Part shown: positions 36,332-49,069 of the stretch, one piece after another
Numbering within the stretch: position 1 is the stretch's first letter
Layout: the number at the start of each line of letters is the position of its first letter
Assembly (NCBI GenBank): GCA_028023455.1
Contig: JAQFVV010006474.1
Coordinates: forward strand, 186,001-250,000
DNA: 64,000 nt
From: Epiperipatus broadwayi
Taxonomy: Eukaryota; Onychophora; Udeonychophora; Euonychophora; Peripatidae
Direction of reading: 5' to 3'
Translations under genes and position numbers: made by a program
The notes under the pieces: generated by a model
What the model was told of the DNA's origin: nothing
What the model saw: the letters and a program-made list of their open reading frames with translations, nothing else
The model's database searches: none

Positions 36332-36339
36332 ATAAAATA
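36332..36339. repeat. Target site duplication of Merlin, right
   Basis: ATAAAATA, identical to 34,654-34,661. Beyond it the PLE copy A 3' end resumes (CATATTTTGCGGGTTCATCC). Confidence 0.92.
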
Positions 36340-37080
36340 CATATTTTGCGGGTTCATCCATGTTAAAAACTTTTAATATTAATATACTGACGTTTCTATT
36401 TGGTCACACAAGCCATCCATAATTATAAAAGGTAGAAAGACGGTTGTAGAGGCGCTACAATCACTGATTTGAATAAAATGTTAAAATTCCACCAATAGCA
36501 AAAAATGTTAAATTTAGGAATGTTTTTTAAAAAAATATTTCCAAATAGGAGGAAGTTTGCATGTATCAATCTGGCCTTTTAAGTATCTCAATGGCTTCTC
36601 TAATTTTGCACTGGTAGAGATTATCACATCTGGATATGATCCTGGTACTAGAAAAATCAATTTTATGATCTGAATCTATAGTATGGAGTGAGAGTGCTGA
36701 TGATGATGAGTGTTGTTTAACTGCATTAGCATGCTCATCTCTCCTAACACTGATGTTATGATTACTCATACCTATGTAAGAAGCTTTACAATTTTTACAT
36801 GAGATTTGATAGACACTATGAGATTCAAGAGGGATTGAATCCTTAGGCTTGGTTATTATACTGCTGATCTTTTGATGAGCAGAAAATGTTGTATCTATAT
36901 TATAGTATTTTAATATACGTCCGATACTGTCTGTAGTTCCTTTTATATATGGAACACAAATCCTAATAGCTGATTTATCATCTTTTTGTCTCCTATTTTG
37001 TCTATTTTGGGCTTGAAATAAGGTTTTTTTTATAAATTTGTAATTATAACTATTTGCTTATAAAACACTATTAATATGAT
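36340..37080 (-). pseudogene. Penelope-like retroelement 3' part (copy A)
   Basis: On the minus strand it holds the end of the reverse transcriptase linker and the GIY-YIG nuclease. A 67-codon open piece (36,769-36,566: MSNHNISVRRDEHANAVKQH) continues the YIG motif and includes the conserved arginines and ISRCDNLYQCKIREAIEILK. It begins at 37,080, at the point equivalent to 37,583 in copy C, where it meets copy C head to head. Its 3' end joins copy B through Merlin, so A and B are a head-to-tail pair. In PLEs such a leading partial copy is often called a pseudo-LTR. Confidence 0.87.
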
Positions 37081-37082
37081 TT

Positions 37083-38376
37083 ATTACAGACAAGTTTTTG
37101 GTACTCCTATGGGCTCACCTATCTCAGGAGTAATAGCTGATTTATTCATGGAATATATAGAAACTTGTGCTTTAGAATCATCATAATATATAGAAACTTG
37201 TGCTTTAGAATCATCATCTTTAAAACCTCTCATTTGGCTCAGATACATAGATGACCTTTTTGTCATATGGCAACATGGAAAAAATAAATTAGATGATTTT
37301 TTCTTATATTTAAATAATATGCATCCTCATATTAAATTTACAATGAAGACAGAGTCTGATGGAAAACTCCCTTTTCTTGATGTTCTAGTCACCAGAACAC
37401 CAAATAGTTTATCTTTTCTATTTACAGAAAGGATACACACACAGACAGATATTTGCATTTCCACAGACAGATATTTGCGTTTCCATTATCATCATCACCC
37501 AACTCAGATAGTTTCTGTAGCCAAAACTATTTTAAATAGAGCAATTAACCTTTCAGATGAGACACATCTGAAACAAGAAATAAATCATATTAATAGTGTT
37601 TTATTAGCAAATAGTTATAATTACAAATTTATAAAAAAAAAGCCTTATTTCAAGCCCAAAATAGACAAAATAGGAAACAAAAAGATGATAAATCATCTAT
37701 TAGGAATTGTGTTCCATATGTAAAAGGAACTACAAACAGTATCGGACGTATATTAAAATGCTATAATATAGATACAGCATTTTCTGCTCATCAAAAGATC
37801 AGCAATATAATAACCAAGCCTAAGGATTCAATCCCTCTTGAATCTCATGGTGTCTATCAAATCTCATGTAAAAATTGTAAAGCTTCTTACATAGGTATGA
37901 GTAATCATTGCATCAGTGTTAGGAGAGATGAGCATGCTAATGCAGTTAAACAACACTCATCATCATCAGCACTCTCACTCCATACTATAGATTCAGGTCA
38001 TAAAATTTATTTTTCTAGTACCAGGATCATATCCAGATGTGATAATCTCTACCAATGCAAAATTAGAGAAGCCATTGAGATACTTAAAAGGCCAGATTGT
38101 ATCAATAAGCGAGATGATACATGCAAACTTCTTCCTATTTGGAAAGATTTTTTTAAAAAACATTCCTAAATTTAACATTTTTTGCTATTGGTGGAATTTT
38201 AACATTTTATTCAAATCAGTGATTGTAGCACCTCTACAACCGTCTTTCTACCTTTTATAACTCTGTGGATGGCTTGTGTGACCAAGTCGAAACATCAGTA
38301 TATTAATATTAAAAGTTTTTAATGAACCCACAAAATATGTATTTTATATATTTAACCCATGCAAATCTTCATTTTA
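37083..38376 (+). pseudogene. Penelope-like retroelement, 5'-truncated, best preserved (copy C)
   Basis: Reverse transcriptase palm: VFGTPMGSPISGVIADLF at about 37,090, RYIDDLFVIW with the catalytic YIDD at about 37,240, and LPFLDVLVTRTP at about 37,370. Then CVPYVKGTTNSIGRIL and a GIY-YIG nuclease (GVYQISCKNC / ASYIGMSNH, about 37,850-37,910) ending in DFFKKHS and a stop at 38,167-38,169. A Cys pair (CKNC) between the GVY and YIG parts is typical of PLE nucleases. Two defects: an exact 33-bp direct duplication (37,152-37,217) that creates a TAA at 37,184, and a frameshift near 37,700. The 5' half is missing. The tail (38,340-38,370) reads into the joint sequence that also links copies A and B and contains the empty Merlin target. 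Confidence 0.9.
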
Positions 38377-38400
38377 ATATATATATATATATATATACAA
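38377..38400. repeat. (AT)n tract at the PLE copy C end
   Basis: A short AT array directly after the PLE tail. Confidence 0.8.
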
Positions 38401-38559
38401 ACTTGGATTTGAAATAAACTTGGTGATAAAAAATTATATGTATATAAAATAAATTCATTAACTATAATAGATTAAATGTAGCTTATATAATACATTGTTA
38501 TATATTTCTACTATATACTGCTTTCCTCAGAAACAAATATAAACAGTAGCAACTCTCTT

Positions 38560-38740
38560 CCTACAGTAGTGTCATCCCATGTAAGTCATAGTAATCAATG
38601 GATGCTAAAACATTTGGGCATTAAAATCCCTATCAAGTGCATACTCATCCAATATTCTCAGACTACTGTCTGGCTTGTTGCCTTCGTCAGTGAAGAGCCA
38701 TGGATCTGAGAGCACTGCACCTAGATCTAGGTGTCACTAC
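38560..38740 (+). repeat. Copy of the ~420-bp dispersed repeat, partial
   Basis: Contains AGTAATCAATGGATGC, GTGCATACTCATCCAATATT, CTTCGTCAGTGAAGAGCCAT and GAGAGCACTGCACCTAGATC, in the same order as 49,080-49,230. The second half of the unit is missing. Confidence 0.7.
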
Positions 38741-40262
38741 TGTATAGAGAACGTCGCTACTGCTTTACCAGCTTATATAAGCATAAGAAATGGTCATCAT
38801 GTAATGTTTTATTATTTAGAAACAAATATATATAGCAATGCAATAATTACAACAGAATGAAAAATCAAATGACAGAATTTATTATATCATAGATGTAATA
38901 TAATGAAATGTAAAGTTATCTTTAAATCTGCATAACAATTTCTTATTATTTACCACTATATTAAATGTTGTGGTGTGGTATAAAGTTGAATGTGCTGTCA
39001 CTAATTTTACAAGGTGAGAGATAGTGTAATCACAATGAATAATTATTTCAACTGAATTAGCTGCATATACAATTGTTGTTATTTTATCTAATTGATTGTA
39101 TTAAAGTAAGCCTTGGAATTTTTATTGATATATCATAAAGACATTGCACAATTTCATTTGAGTGTTCTGAAAAATGTTACAATATAGAGGCAAAAATATA
39201 AAAGCAATCAATACATTACTATTATAAATTCAGATAATTATTAAATTGAAAAATTGACTGAAAAAAACACACCTAAACTATTTTAAAAGCACACAGAAAC
39301 AAGTTAACATCTGCCTTTATATCCAAATAAATTGATATTTTTATTCGCTGATTAGACCTAAGCTGATGATCTAATTTACATATCCAGCCAAAATTGCACA
39401 GTTAAAAAAATATTATTTAAAAATATTAATTCTAAATTAATTTTACACTTTATTTAAATCAACAAAATATTTTAAAATGACTTTTTAAAAATAATATTTT
39501 ATTAATTTATTCAACATTCAGTTTTAATGTATCTGTTTTTCTAAACAAAAATCTAACTTTTATTAACTACATTCATTTTAAAACCTAATTAAATATTTTA
39601 TAATAGCTAATTTTTATATTTTATCTTGTGGTAGACAAACATTTTCAATTCTATAGTACAATTTTAAAGCAATTTAGAAACTTGAGTAATAAGAAAACTT
39701 GCAAGCGCACATGTATGAATATTTATAGATCACATGACTCAAAACTCAGAATGTATCAAATTTTGTCTGGAGATAAAAATAAATGTTTAATTGCAAAATA
39801 TTATACAAAAAAAATGATAAAATAATAAGATAATTTAGAATAATAATTTTGATACTATAAAACTAAATACATATTTCTCCACTACAAAATATTACATTTT
39901 AAAGAAATATCTTGTAACATAACTATTAAGTATAATTTTTATTTTAAAATATACTATTTATTTAATTGTAAGTAATTACTTTTAAAATTCAGCTTTTAAT
40001 ACTTATTTATAAGTCTTATTAATACACTATTTTATTATGGCCAGTTTTCCCAACCATATAAAATTACACCATTTAGGTTTATTTAACTGTGTTTTAATAT
40101 ATTAGCATAGTTTTATGCATTAAATATTCTCATTTTACTTTAACTAAGCTTTTAAAAAGATTGTCAACATAACATATTAATCATGCCAATAGAGTACATC
40201 TTTAATTTAATTTTTTTTAGAAAATTGACACAATAAATTTATTTAGACCTAAAGAAAAGAGT

Positions 40263-40337
<75 letters not shown>

Positions 40338-41685
40338 AAGATAAATTTTTATAGCAATTTTTAATTCTTAAAATTTGTCTTGGTAGGAAAAAATCTAATT
40401 TTATAGCCTGAATTTAGAACATTTATTTTTAACCTTTCTAAGTATATTTAACATCCAATTTTTAAATCCAATAATAAATATTTTATAGGAAAACTTTTTT
40501 TACTACTTTTAAAGTAAGAAATATTATTCTTAATATTGGTCAATAATCAAGTTGTAACCAGATTTGTTAGATTTTAAAATTACTGCTAAAGTGATATATA
40601 AACATACAGCTGAAATTGCATTTTATTAAACTATTTTTGATCTCTTTTTTGTTATAAACTTTTATTTTATAAAAGTGTAAAAATACTTTAAATTTAAGCT
40701 GCTAATAAAATTTTATTCAATTACATAAATATTATACTTTTCTGTCTAAAGGCAGGTTATCTAACTTTGTCTAGTCATCCTGAATATTCTATATACGCTT
40801 TAGTGATGGAGACATAATTCAGATATTTCTATTTTATAATACAGGTTTATGCAATATTAAGAAATTCTGGTAGTAATTTTGCTATATAACATATTTACAA
40901 AAGTTTAAATATTGATTACTATCAGCGATATGCAAATGTTTATTACCTAGATGATTAAAATGCAACAATGCTTCATATAAAGAGGTAGAAATCTAATCAG
41001 TCAGATCTAATCATAAATGTTTGCTTGCATTTTCAATAAGTTTTTGCATACTTGCTAGCAGAATAGATGAAGACAGAGAGCTCATCATTATCTAATGCAA
41101 AAGATTGCAAGATTGGAAAGCCCATCTTGTGTTTAATTTTTTTGTGATTCTTATTATTATGTTTCATAAAACTATGAATTATTAATAATAATTTATAAAT
41201 CTTTATTTTTAAATATATATGAGGATTTACTAAAGTTTTTAAAATAGTTTTAAATAATGGATTAAAAGGTGGCAAGCCATAAAAAATCAAATTGTATGTT
41301 ATTGCTTGATTATAGTATAAAAGCAGTGAACTTAACATGCATTTTTCTGACTGGTGAAATTAATGTATCAAATAGTAATGAAACAAATTAAAATAGCATT
41401 TAAACAAATTGATGATTAATGATATATTTGATTTTAACAAAAATGGATGCAGATGTAAATAATTATATTTGAATAATTAATACCTAATTTACAATTACAA
41501 TAATTTTTATCAGTAATTAATTAAAACAATTATTCTTCAATAATAATTTTTATTAGATTAATAACATTATTACATTTTTTATTTAATATAGAGCCAATTA
41601 TTGTCAGGGTTTATAATCACTCTAGATAAAAGATAACAATGGCATATAAATTGTTAAAATTAAAGTCAAATCTTAACAGATAGAA
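38741..41685. other. AT-rich sequence, no gene recognised
   Basis: Apart from a (TA)n array at 40,266-40,335, there is nothing beyond short low-complexity frames. Confidence 0.5.
40266..40335. repeat. (TA)n microsatellite
   Basis: About 35 uninterrupted TA units. Confidence 0.95.
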
Positions 41686-41689
41686 TAGA

Positions 41690-42130
41690 GGATTCGCATG
41701 CAGAGTTTTAAGCAACTTTCAACTGTCTACACTATCTCATACTACTGATACAAATGACCACATGCATGTAGCAAAGATAAATAATCACCAACAAATGTAT
41801 TTCATGCTAAACCAGCAATCATCAATTGGTCCCAGATTATCATCTCCCACACACATATATAAGCAGTGGTCAGTTTATATTAAAATATCAAATCTTTATA
41901 CTTTAATGGACAGACTTCAATCCACTCCATTCTTCAACTCTTCAGCCATCCATACCATTGAAAATCTGATGATAGAATGGCAAAATCACATGCTTATATC
42001 AATATTGTTGTCATTCTCATGTTGACCTGAAGTCACTCTGACCTCTCAAGTATAGGACAGTATCCATTGAAATACATAAAATAGGGATGGGCAGAAAGCA
42101 AGATTAATGTATAAGATTTGAAATACAGGC
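41690..42130 (-). repeat. ~450-bp dispersed repeat, left arm of an inverted pair
   Basis: Reverse complement of 42,246-42,712 and direct relative of 47,150-47,590. Shared landmarks include TACACTATCTCATACTACTG, AAAGATAAATAATCACCAA, TTTATACTTTAATGGACAGA, GACTTCAATCCACTCC and GGGATGGGCAGAA. Its outer end is a SINE-T-like head with a degenerate B box. The orientation sign follows the SINE-T head. Confidence 0.8.
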
Positions 42131-42164
42131 ATCCTTATACCTGGAACTTAATTATAAATATAGT

Positions 42165-42235
42165 GGTTTGAACTCAGACTTTCAAGAAACCTTCAGCTGT
42201 CCACACTATCTCATACTACTGATACATAAATAATT
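42165..42235 (-). repeat. SINE-T unit between the inverted arms
   Basis: TTTGAACTCAGACTTTCAAG and CCACACTATCTCATACTACT, the minus-strand form of the SINE-T head, lie in the spacer of the inverted pair. Confidence 0.6.
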
Positions 42236-42245
42236 ACCGATGTAC

Positions 42246-42712
42246 ATTTGCCTGTATTTCAAATCTTATCCATTAAGCCTGTGTTCTGCCCATCCCTTTT
42301 CTATGTATTTAAATGGATACTATCCTATATGTGAGGAGTCAAACTGACTTGAGGCCAACATGAGTATGATAACAATATAGGCATCAGCATGGGATTTGGC
42401 CATTCTATCATCATATTTTCAATGATATAGATGACTGAAAAGTTGGAGGTTGGGGTGGATTGAAGCCTGTCCATTAAAGTATAAAGATTTACTATCTTAA
42501 TATAAACTGAGCACTGATTATATATATATATATATATGTGTGTGTGTGGAGGGGGAGATGATAATATGGACCAACTGATGAGTGCTGGATCAGCATGAAA
42601 TACATATATTGGTGATTATTTATCTTTTCTACATATGTGTGGTCATGTGTATCAGTAATATAAGATAGTGTGGACAGTTGAAGGTTGCTTGAAAGTGACT
42701 TCAAATCCCCTA
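42246..42712 (+). repeat. ~450-bp dispersed repeat, right arm of an inverted pair
   Basis: Mirror image of 41,690-42,130. It carries an extra (TA)n(TG)n stretch at 42,519-42,549. It ends with GGACAGTTGAAGGTTGCTTG and a B-box-like segment. Confidence 0.8.
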
Positions 42713-42884
42713 TATTTACAATTAAATTCCAGGTATAAGAATATCTGTATTTGAAATCTTAGATAGAATAGAATATGTAAGTATAAATAACATAAGAAAA
42801 TTATTGAAATTAATGATAATTACTTTATACAAATCAGCTACAACAAATATAAGGTGGAAAAATGTGGTTAGATTTAATAATCAG

Positions 42885-43377
<493 letters not shown>

Positions 43378-43639
43378 TGACATGCATATCCTTCTAAGTT
43401 TTTTTATAATGTTTAATTTCCTCAATTCACTATAACATAGATCTAATCTTAAGTAATGACCAGGTTGCTGCATAAATGTCAGGTCTGGCCAGTCTCTTAT
43501 CCCTTTTCTGTATTATTTCAAATTAGCAACAAAGACAATTTAGCAACAATTTTTTCCTTTCTATTATAAGTAATTGATTTGCTAATGGTGTTCAAATGAT
43601 AAGGAACAATCCAGAATATTATATATAGACAAACTATGT

Positions 43640-43814
<175 letters not shown>

Positions 43815-43904
43815 AAAATGAATATCTGTGTCATATATAAATGAAATCCAACATTCCTTTAAGCTTATTTGCAATAATGAATTTTATTTTGACTTTTAGT
43901 CTCC

Positions 43905-43978
43905 TTACAAACAGTTGCCCTGGGTTTGCAGGTTCACTTTTTGGCCGATGCTTTGACATATGAAAAAAAAAAGACTAC
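43905..43978 (+). repeat. Class II tRNA-like SINE, 3' part
   Basis: CAGTTGCCCTGGGTTTGCAG, GGTTCACTTTTTGGCCGATG and CTTTGACATATG followed by an A-run match the second half of the SINE at 30,279-30,360 and its flank. The A-box half is lost. Confidence 0.55.
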
Positions 43979-46075
43979 TAAATAATTAGAAAGATAAAAT
44001 TAATCTTACGCAAGAAGCTAATGCAGTATATTTCTGGAGTTGCAAATATCTCAACTGTTTTTCATTCAATACATTATAATGAGACCAAGGAAAATTTACA
44101 TACAAAAATTAAACAACATTTTTTATCAATACAGCTATTCAAAAACTGCTGTTGATTCCAATTTAATTTTTTTAAGTTGCAAAATTGAAATAGGCCATAT
44201 TTAATTCTAATAATTTTGGTAGCATGTATGAAGAAAGAGATAAAAGAAAATGAAAAATAAAAGAATAGTTTATTTTTGATTCAAACCTTGCCTCAATCAA
44301 TGTTTTAATAGTATCCAAATAAATTACAACTGAATCTTAATTGATATCATTTTGGCTTGTGCAGTATGATTTACAATTAGCCATGAGTATAGTACAAACA
44401 CACTGAAAGATTACTTGGCAGTTTTTTTAGTTAATTAAAATACACTTTTACTTCATCTTAATTGGACTTTAATTAAATTTAAATTATAGACTATGAAATG
44501 AATTGTTTTGGGTTTGATTTTAATTTCAAATTATTATTTTGAATAATATAGTGGAGTAAAAGATAATTGCTAAATACATCACATTTAGTTTTAAATCAGA
44601 TTCTTACTGATGAAGGTTAATGATAGAAACTAGTCTGGGAATGTTGATATTTTAGAATAATTCCATCTAGCATTCATTGATTACTTAAGAGATGAGAAAG
44701 TTGCATGATGTTGTTACTGATTCCATCTATTGACAGAACATGAAACTAATGTCTAATATTCTACATTGAATATTATACAAGTAGAATACATTAATCCAAA
44801 AATATGGCTTTAAAGTTAAGTGTACTAAAAAAAATTTAAAGTGTAAAGTCACTGAAATATAAACCTGTAATATTATCTGCAAAATAAAAACAATGTTTAA
44901 AAATTAAACATTATGTATTAATATAACTTAAGTATAATATTTCTTTCAAAAATTAATATAATAAATAATAAAATTAATAAATTTAAATATTTAATTATAA
45001 AGATTTTGCATTGGAGTGTTGCAGAAATTTGAATGCCTATCTTATAGTAAAATTTGCATTATTTTATATTAGTAAATAATAGTATTAGTTTAAAAAATAA
45101 TTAACTAAAAAAATACAATTAAACACATTATTTATTTACATTTATATAAAACTTTGCATTACCAGGGGATAAAAAACTTATAGTAAAATTTAAACTTGTT
45201 TTTACATGTTTTTAAAACTCATATGGAATATAAAAATGCATACTTTATAAACATTTCTTTTTTTTCATACATTATATAAGTAAACATTGAGCACCAAAAA
45301 TAAAACATTTTAATTGTATATATTATGTAACATTGGAAATAAATAAAGAAATTAACACCTTTTTAATAATTCAACTTTTTTATAATAAAAATGATTTTGT
45401 GAGAACAAATTTCTACATCAAATTAGTTATTTTATTTTGCACAAAATTCAAGACTTTATTGGAAATGAATTTTTGAAATAGAATATAATTCTGAGTGAAT
45501 AGATATTTATATGTTGTAATTTATCTTAAAAGTGTGTGGTAAAATTACAATCTGATTATTTATATGTTAGAGATACTAAAATTAAAAACACATTTTATTT
45601 TGTTTTAAAATTACTTTTTAAGGTCATTTTTTTCTTTTAAAAAATACTGTCCAGAAAATTAAAATTTTTGCACAGCTTAATAGTAACTGTAAATTCTTTA
45701 TAATTTTTTTTAATTGATAATAAACTCTGTTTATTTATTTTTTTAATCTTAGTAGATAGAATAATTTAGCAATTTTGATATTAAAAATTATTAGTTATTT
45801 TATTTATTATTAAAAATAAATTTTTAATGTAGAACTGTGATATTTTTTGCTTTTCATCTATGCTGTCAGTTTGAAAATTATCATATTTTTTTACTGAAAA
45901 TGTTATATTGATTTTTTATGTTCATATTTAAGAATCACACTATCTGAAGAATGCATCATGAAAAAAGGAAAATATTACATGCTTCTTAAGCAATAAAATT
46001 AAAAAGTATACTAATTATAATAAAATAAAAATATAAACAATTTAAGCATTTTAAAAATGTATTAATGTTAAACTT
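43979..46075. other. AT-rich sequence with one repeat fragment
   Basis: No gene seen. About 44,605-44,690 resembles the core of the ~420-bp dispersed repeat on the minus strand (TACTGATGAAGG, ACTAGTCTGGGAATGTTGAT). Confidence 0.45.
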
Positions 46076-46250
46076 ATTAAACCACTAAACATCACATGAT
46101 CACCATTCTTTATGCTTACACAAGCTGTTTACATAGAGACAAAACTCTCACCCCCTCAGTGCAAGCCAGGGTAATCAATAGACGCATCCATTGATTACCC
46201 TGGTTTGCACTGAGTAGTGTTACTGTATGAAGAGTTTTGCATCTGTGTTA
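46076..46250 (+). repeat. ~420-bp dispersed repeat fragment with hairpin
   Basis: 46,076-46,150 is almost identical to 49,836-49,888 (ACATCACATGATCACCATTC, GCTTACACAAGCTGTTTACA). It runs into a 26-bp inverted repeat (46,156-46,181 and 46,188-46,213; core GGGTAATCAAT / ATTGATTACCC) made of two opposed copies of the next segment of the same repeat. Confidence 0.75.
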
Positions 46251-46744
46251 AATTTATTCATAAATTATACATTTTAGTATATTAGTTTTAATATTAAAAA
46301 ATTTTAATGTTTTAAATATATGCTATGTTAAAATAACAAAAAGATACATAACTGTTTTTCCTGAAATTTAATTTTTGACAATTGAATCCTTAAGTCATTC
46401 GATATAGCCTGTTATTTAACTCTTTTGTTTGCATCTAGCGGACCTTTTTCCCTTAAAAAAAAATTAATAATTTGCTTGCAAATATTTATTTTATTAGTAG
46501 AATTTATAAATATTCAAAATGAAAATATATTTGACTAAATTGAGTTGAATTAATATCATATGCATATCCTATATTTATATAGTGGCGTAAAAACAAATAA
46601 TTTATTTTACAAATTAATATTATAAATGTAATTAATATTATAGTGACAAATAATTTATTTTTTATGTAATGTAAAAACATAATAACTAAAATCTGGACTA
46701 ACTGATGATTGCTGGTTTAGCATGAGATGCTTATATTAGGGATT
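46251..46744. other. AT-rich sequence, nothing recognised
   Basis: No feature supported. Confidence 0.5.
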
Positions 46745-46885
46745 ATTTATCTTTTCGACATATATGTGTTCAGGTGTAAGAGTGTTATGGGATAGAGTGG
46801 AGAGTGGTGGGTCGTGTGAAAGTCTGTGCTCATATACCATGTATATTACATATATTGATACAGGTATATAATAAGCCTGTATTTC
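46745..46885 (+). repeat. SINE-T copy
   Basis: ATCTTTTCGACATATATGTG, GTGGGTCGTGTGAAAGTCTG and AAGCCTGTATTTCAG match the SINE-T arrangement at 31,608 and the flank at 42,640. The B box is degenerate. Confidence 0.6.
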
Positions 46886-47104
46886 AGTTAATAACTAAAA
46901 TTGTAAACATTAATTCTTCTTAAGCGTATGGTTGAAATAAGCCGGCCGCTCTTATCTTTATAAAGCTTGTATTAAGATTTGCAGAGGTTCCTCTCATGGT
47001 AAAATTAAACGCTCAAGGTGCATAGTATTCAGATTAAATAATAAAATTGTATATATCTCAAGCTATCTATCACTTTATTATTATAATGTCGTATACAAAT
47101 TTAC

Positions 47105-47700
47105 AGTACTTTTATAAGATTTAAAATACAGGCATTCTTATACCTGGAACTTAACTATAAAATAGGGAATTTGATCTCAAACTTCCAAGCAACCTTCACC
47201 TATCCACGCTATCACATACTACTGATACACATAGAAAAGATAAATAATCACCAATATATGTATTTTATGCTGAACCAGCAATCATCAGTTGGTAAAGATT
47301 ATTATCCATTACACATATATATAATCAGTGCTCCGTTTATATTAAAATAACAAATTTTTTATACTTTAATGCACAGGCTTCAATCTACTCAAATCTTAAC
47401 CTTTTCAGCTATCCATACTATTGAATATATCACAGAATGCCCAATTTCCATGCTGATTCCAATATTGTTGTTATGCTCATGTTGACATCAAGTCACTCTG
47501 ACCCCTCATGTGTAGGATACTATCCACTTAAATACATAGAAGAGGGATGGGCAGAATGCAGGCTTAATGTGTAAGATTTGAAATAAGGCATTCTTATACC
47601 AGGAATTTAATTGTAAAATAGGGGTTTGAACACAGATTTTCAAGTAACCTTCAACTATCCACACTATCTCATACTACCAATACACATGACCATACAAAAT
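47105..47700 (-). repeat. ~450-bp dispersed repeat flanked by SINE-T heads
   Basis: Third copy of the unit at 41,690-42,130, in the same orientation, with a SINE-T head at each side (about 47,165-47,230 and 47,625-47,690). The repeated order head-body-head suggests a composite SINE. Confidence 0.75.
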
Positions 47701-48133
47701 TATTTTAAAAATAGAACATTTGAAAAAATCCTTGCAATATAAAATTTATTAATCGCATTTCCAAGTCATTATGTTAAATATATTAAATTTAAGCGTAAAC
47801 AGATAATATATAATAATTGGCTGTCACGTAAGCATTTTTAAAGCGTATCTGTTTGAAGGTGTTTAGCTTTTACATTATTAAGTCATTATGTTGTAAATTA
47901 TCTAAAATATGGTTAGTACACACAGAATTTTTATAATTCTACAAAGATACATTGCATATATAATTGGTTTCTGCAGACAGTTAAATTGCAGCATGGAAAC
48001 TAATGAGTAATACAATTTAAATTTAATTTTTTTATTAAAATGTTCTGATAAAAAACTGAATATGTAGCTTCGATAAAAGTCTGTTTTATTGTCAAAATAA
48101 ATATGTAATGATAAGTAGCACGTATGGATATAA
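47701..48133. other. AT-rich sequence, nothing recognised
   Basis: No feature supported. Confidence 0.5.
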
Positions 48134-48199
48134 GCAAGTTTGTGCATATAAATACTTTATATATATGCAAGTTTGTGCATATAAATACTTTATATATAT
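48134..48199. repeat. 33-bp minisatellite, two units
   Basis: Two identical 33-bp units, each starting GCAAGTTTGTGCATATAAAT. Confidence 0.9.
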
Positions 48200-49069
48200 G
48201 CACAATTACATAAATTAACAACTTGCTTTATTTTTTTAAAATTATAAACTGTAATATAACTAACAGACAGCGATTTAAATTTAATTAAACAAGGTACTAC
48301 CTTACGTATTATAATGTGGCATTTATAATTATTTTTACTAGAAGGATTGATAGTCCCTACTTTACTGCACACACCTTAATATACAAAATAATAAATATAC
48401 ATGTAAATGATTTGTTTATCTTTCAAATGAGATAAGATCATAGTAGGTATACAAAGATTGCTTACCTCTACTGAAGGGAGAAGGCCTCCAACAGAACACG
48501 AGAGAAAGAAAAGTTAGTTCCACCAGGTTTAGCAACTTCTCGCTATGAGAATGAAGCAATTTTTAATTTTTGCTTTACACTTTAACAAATAAAAAAGTAA
48601 ACATATATAATGTAATAGCATTTATATTGCAATGCTCAACATCTGACTGCCATATCTTATGCTAAAAGTTTGTGTTTGAACAGCAGAAAAACATTTTCAA
48701 TTTTTTATAAACATATTTAGTAACTTTTTCAGGGAATTAATATTCAATCCAAACTACCATAATATATTGAGTGGTAATTAGGTCTCTAGCTGTTTTTAGT
48801 TAGCAACTAAAACACAATTGGAAATTGCTTCAATTCCCATTGTCTGACTATTTATAAACTGGGTAACTATTATTTACTCATCAATATTTTTTATGATGGG
48901 GTACTGGAAAGGACTTCCCTGCATTGGGTAAGATGTATGAAACATTCATATTAAAATTGTATTGTACAGAATGTATTCATTATGGCAAGTTCTTGCATAA
49001 AAACTATTGCTTATTAGAATAAAAGTGTATATTATATGTATGTGAATAATTACATAGAGGTATCACTCT
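48200..49069. other. AT-rich sequence, nothing recognised
   Basis: No feature supported. Confidence 0.5.
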
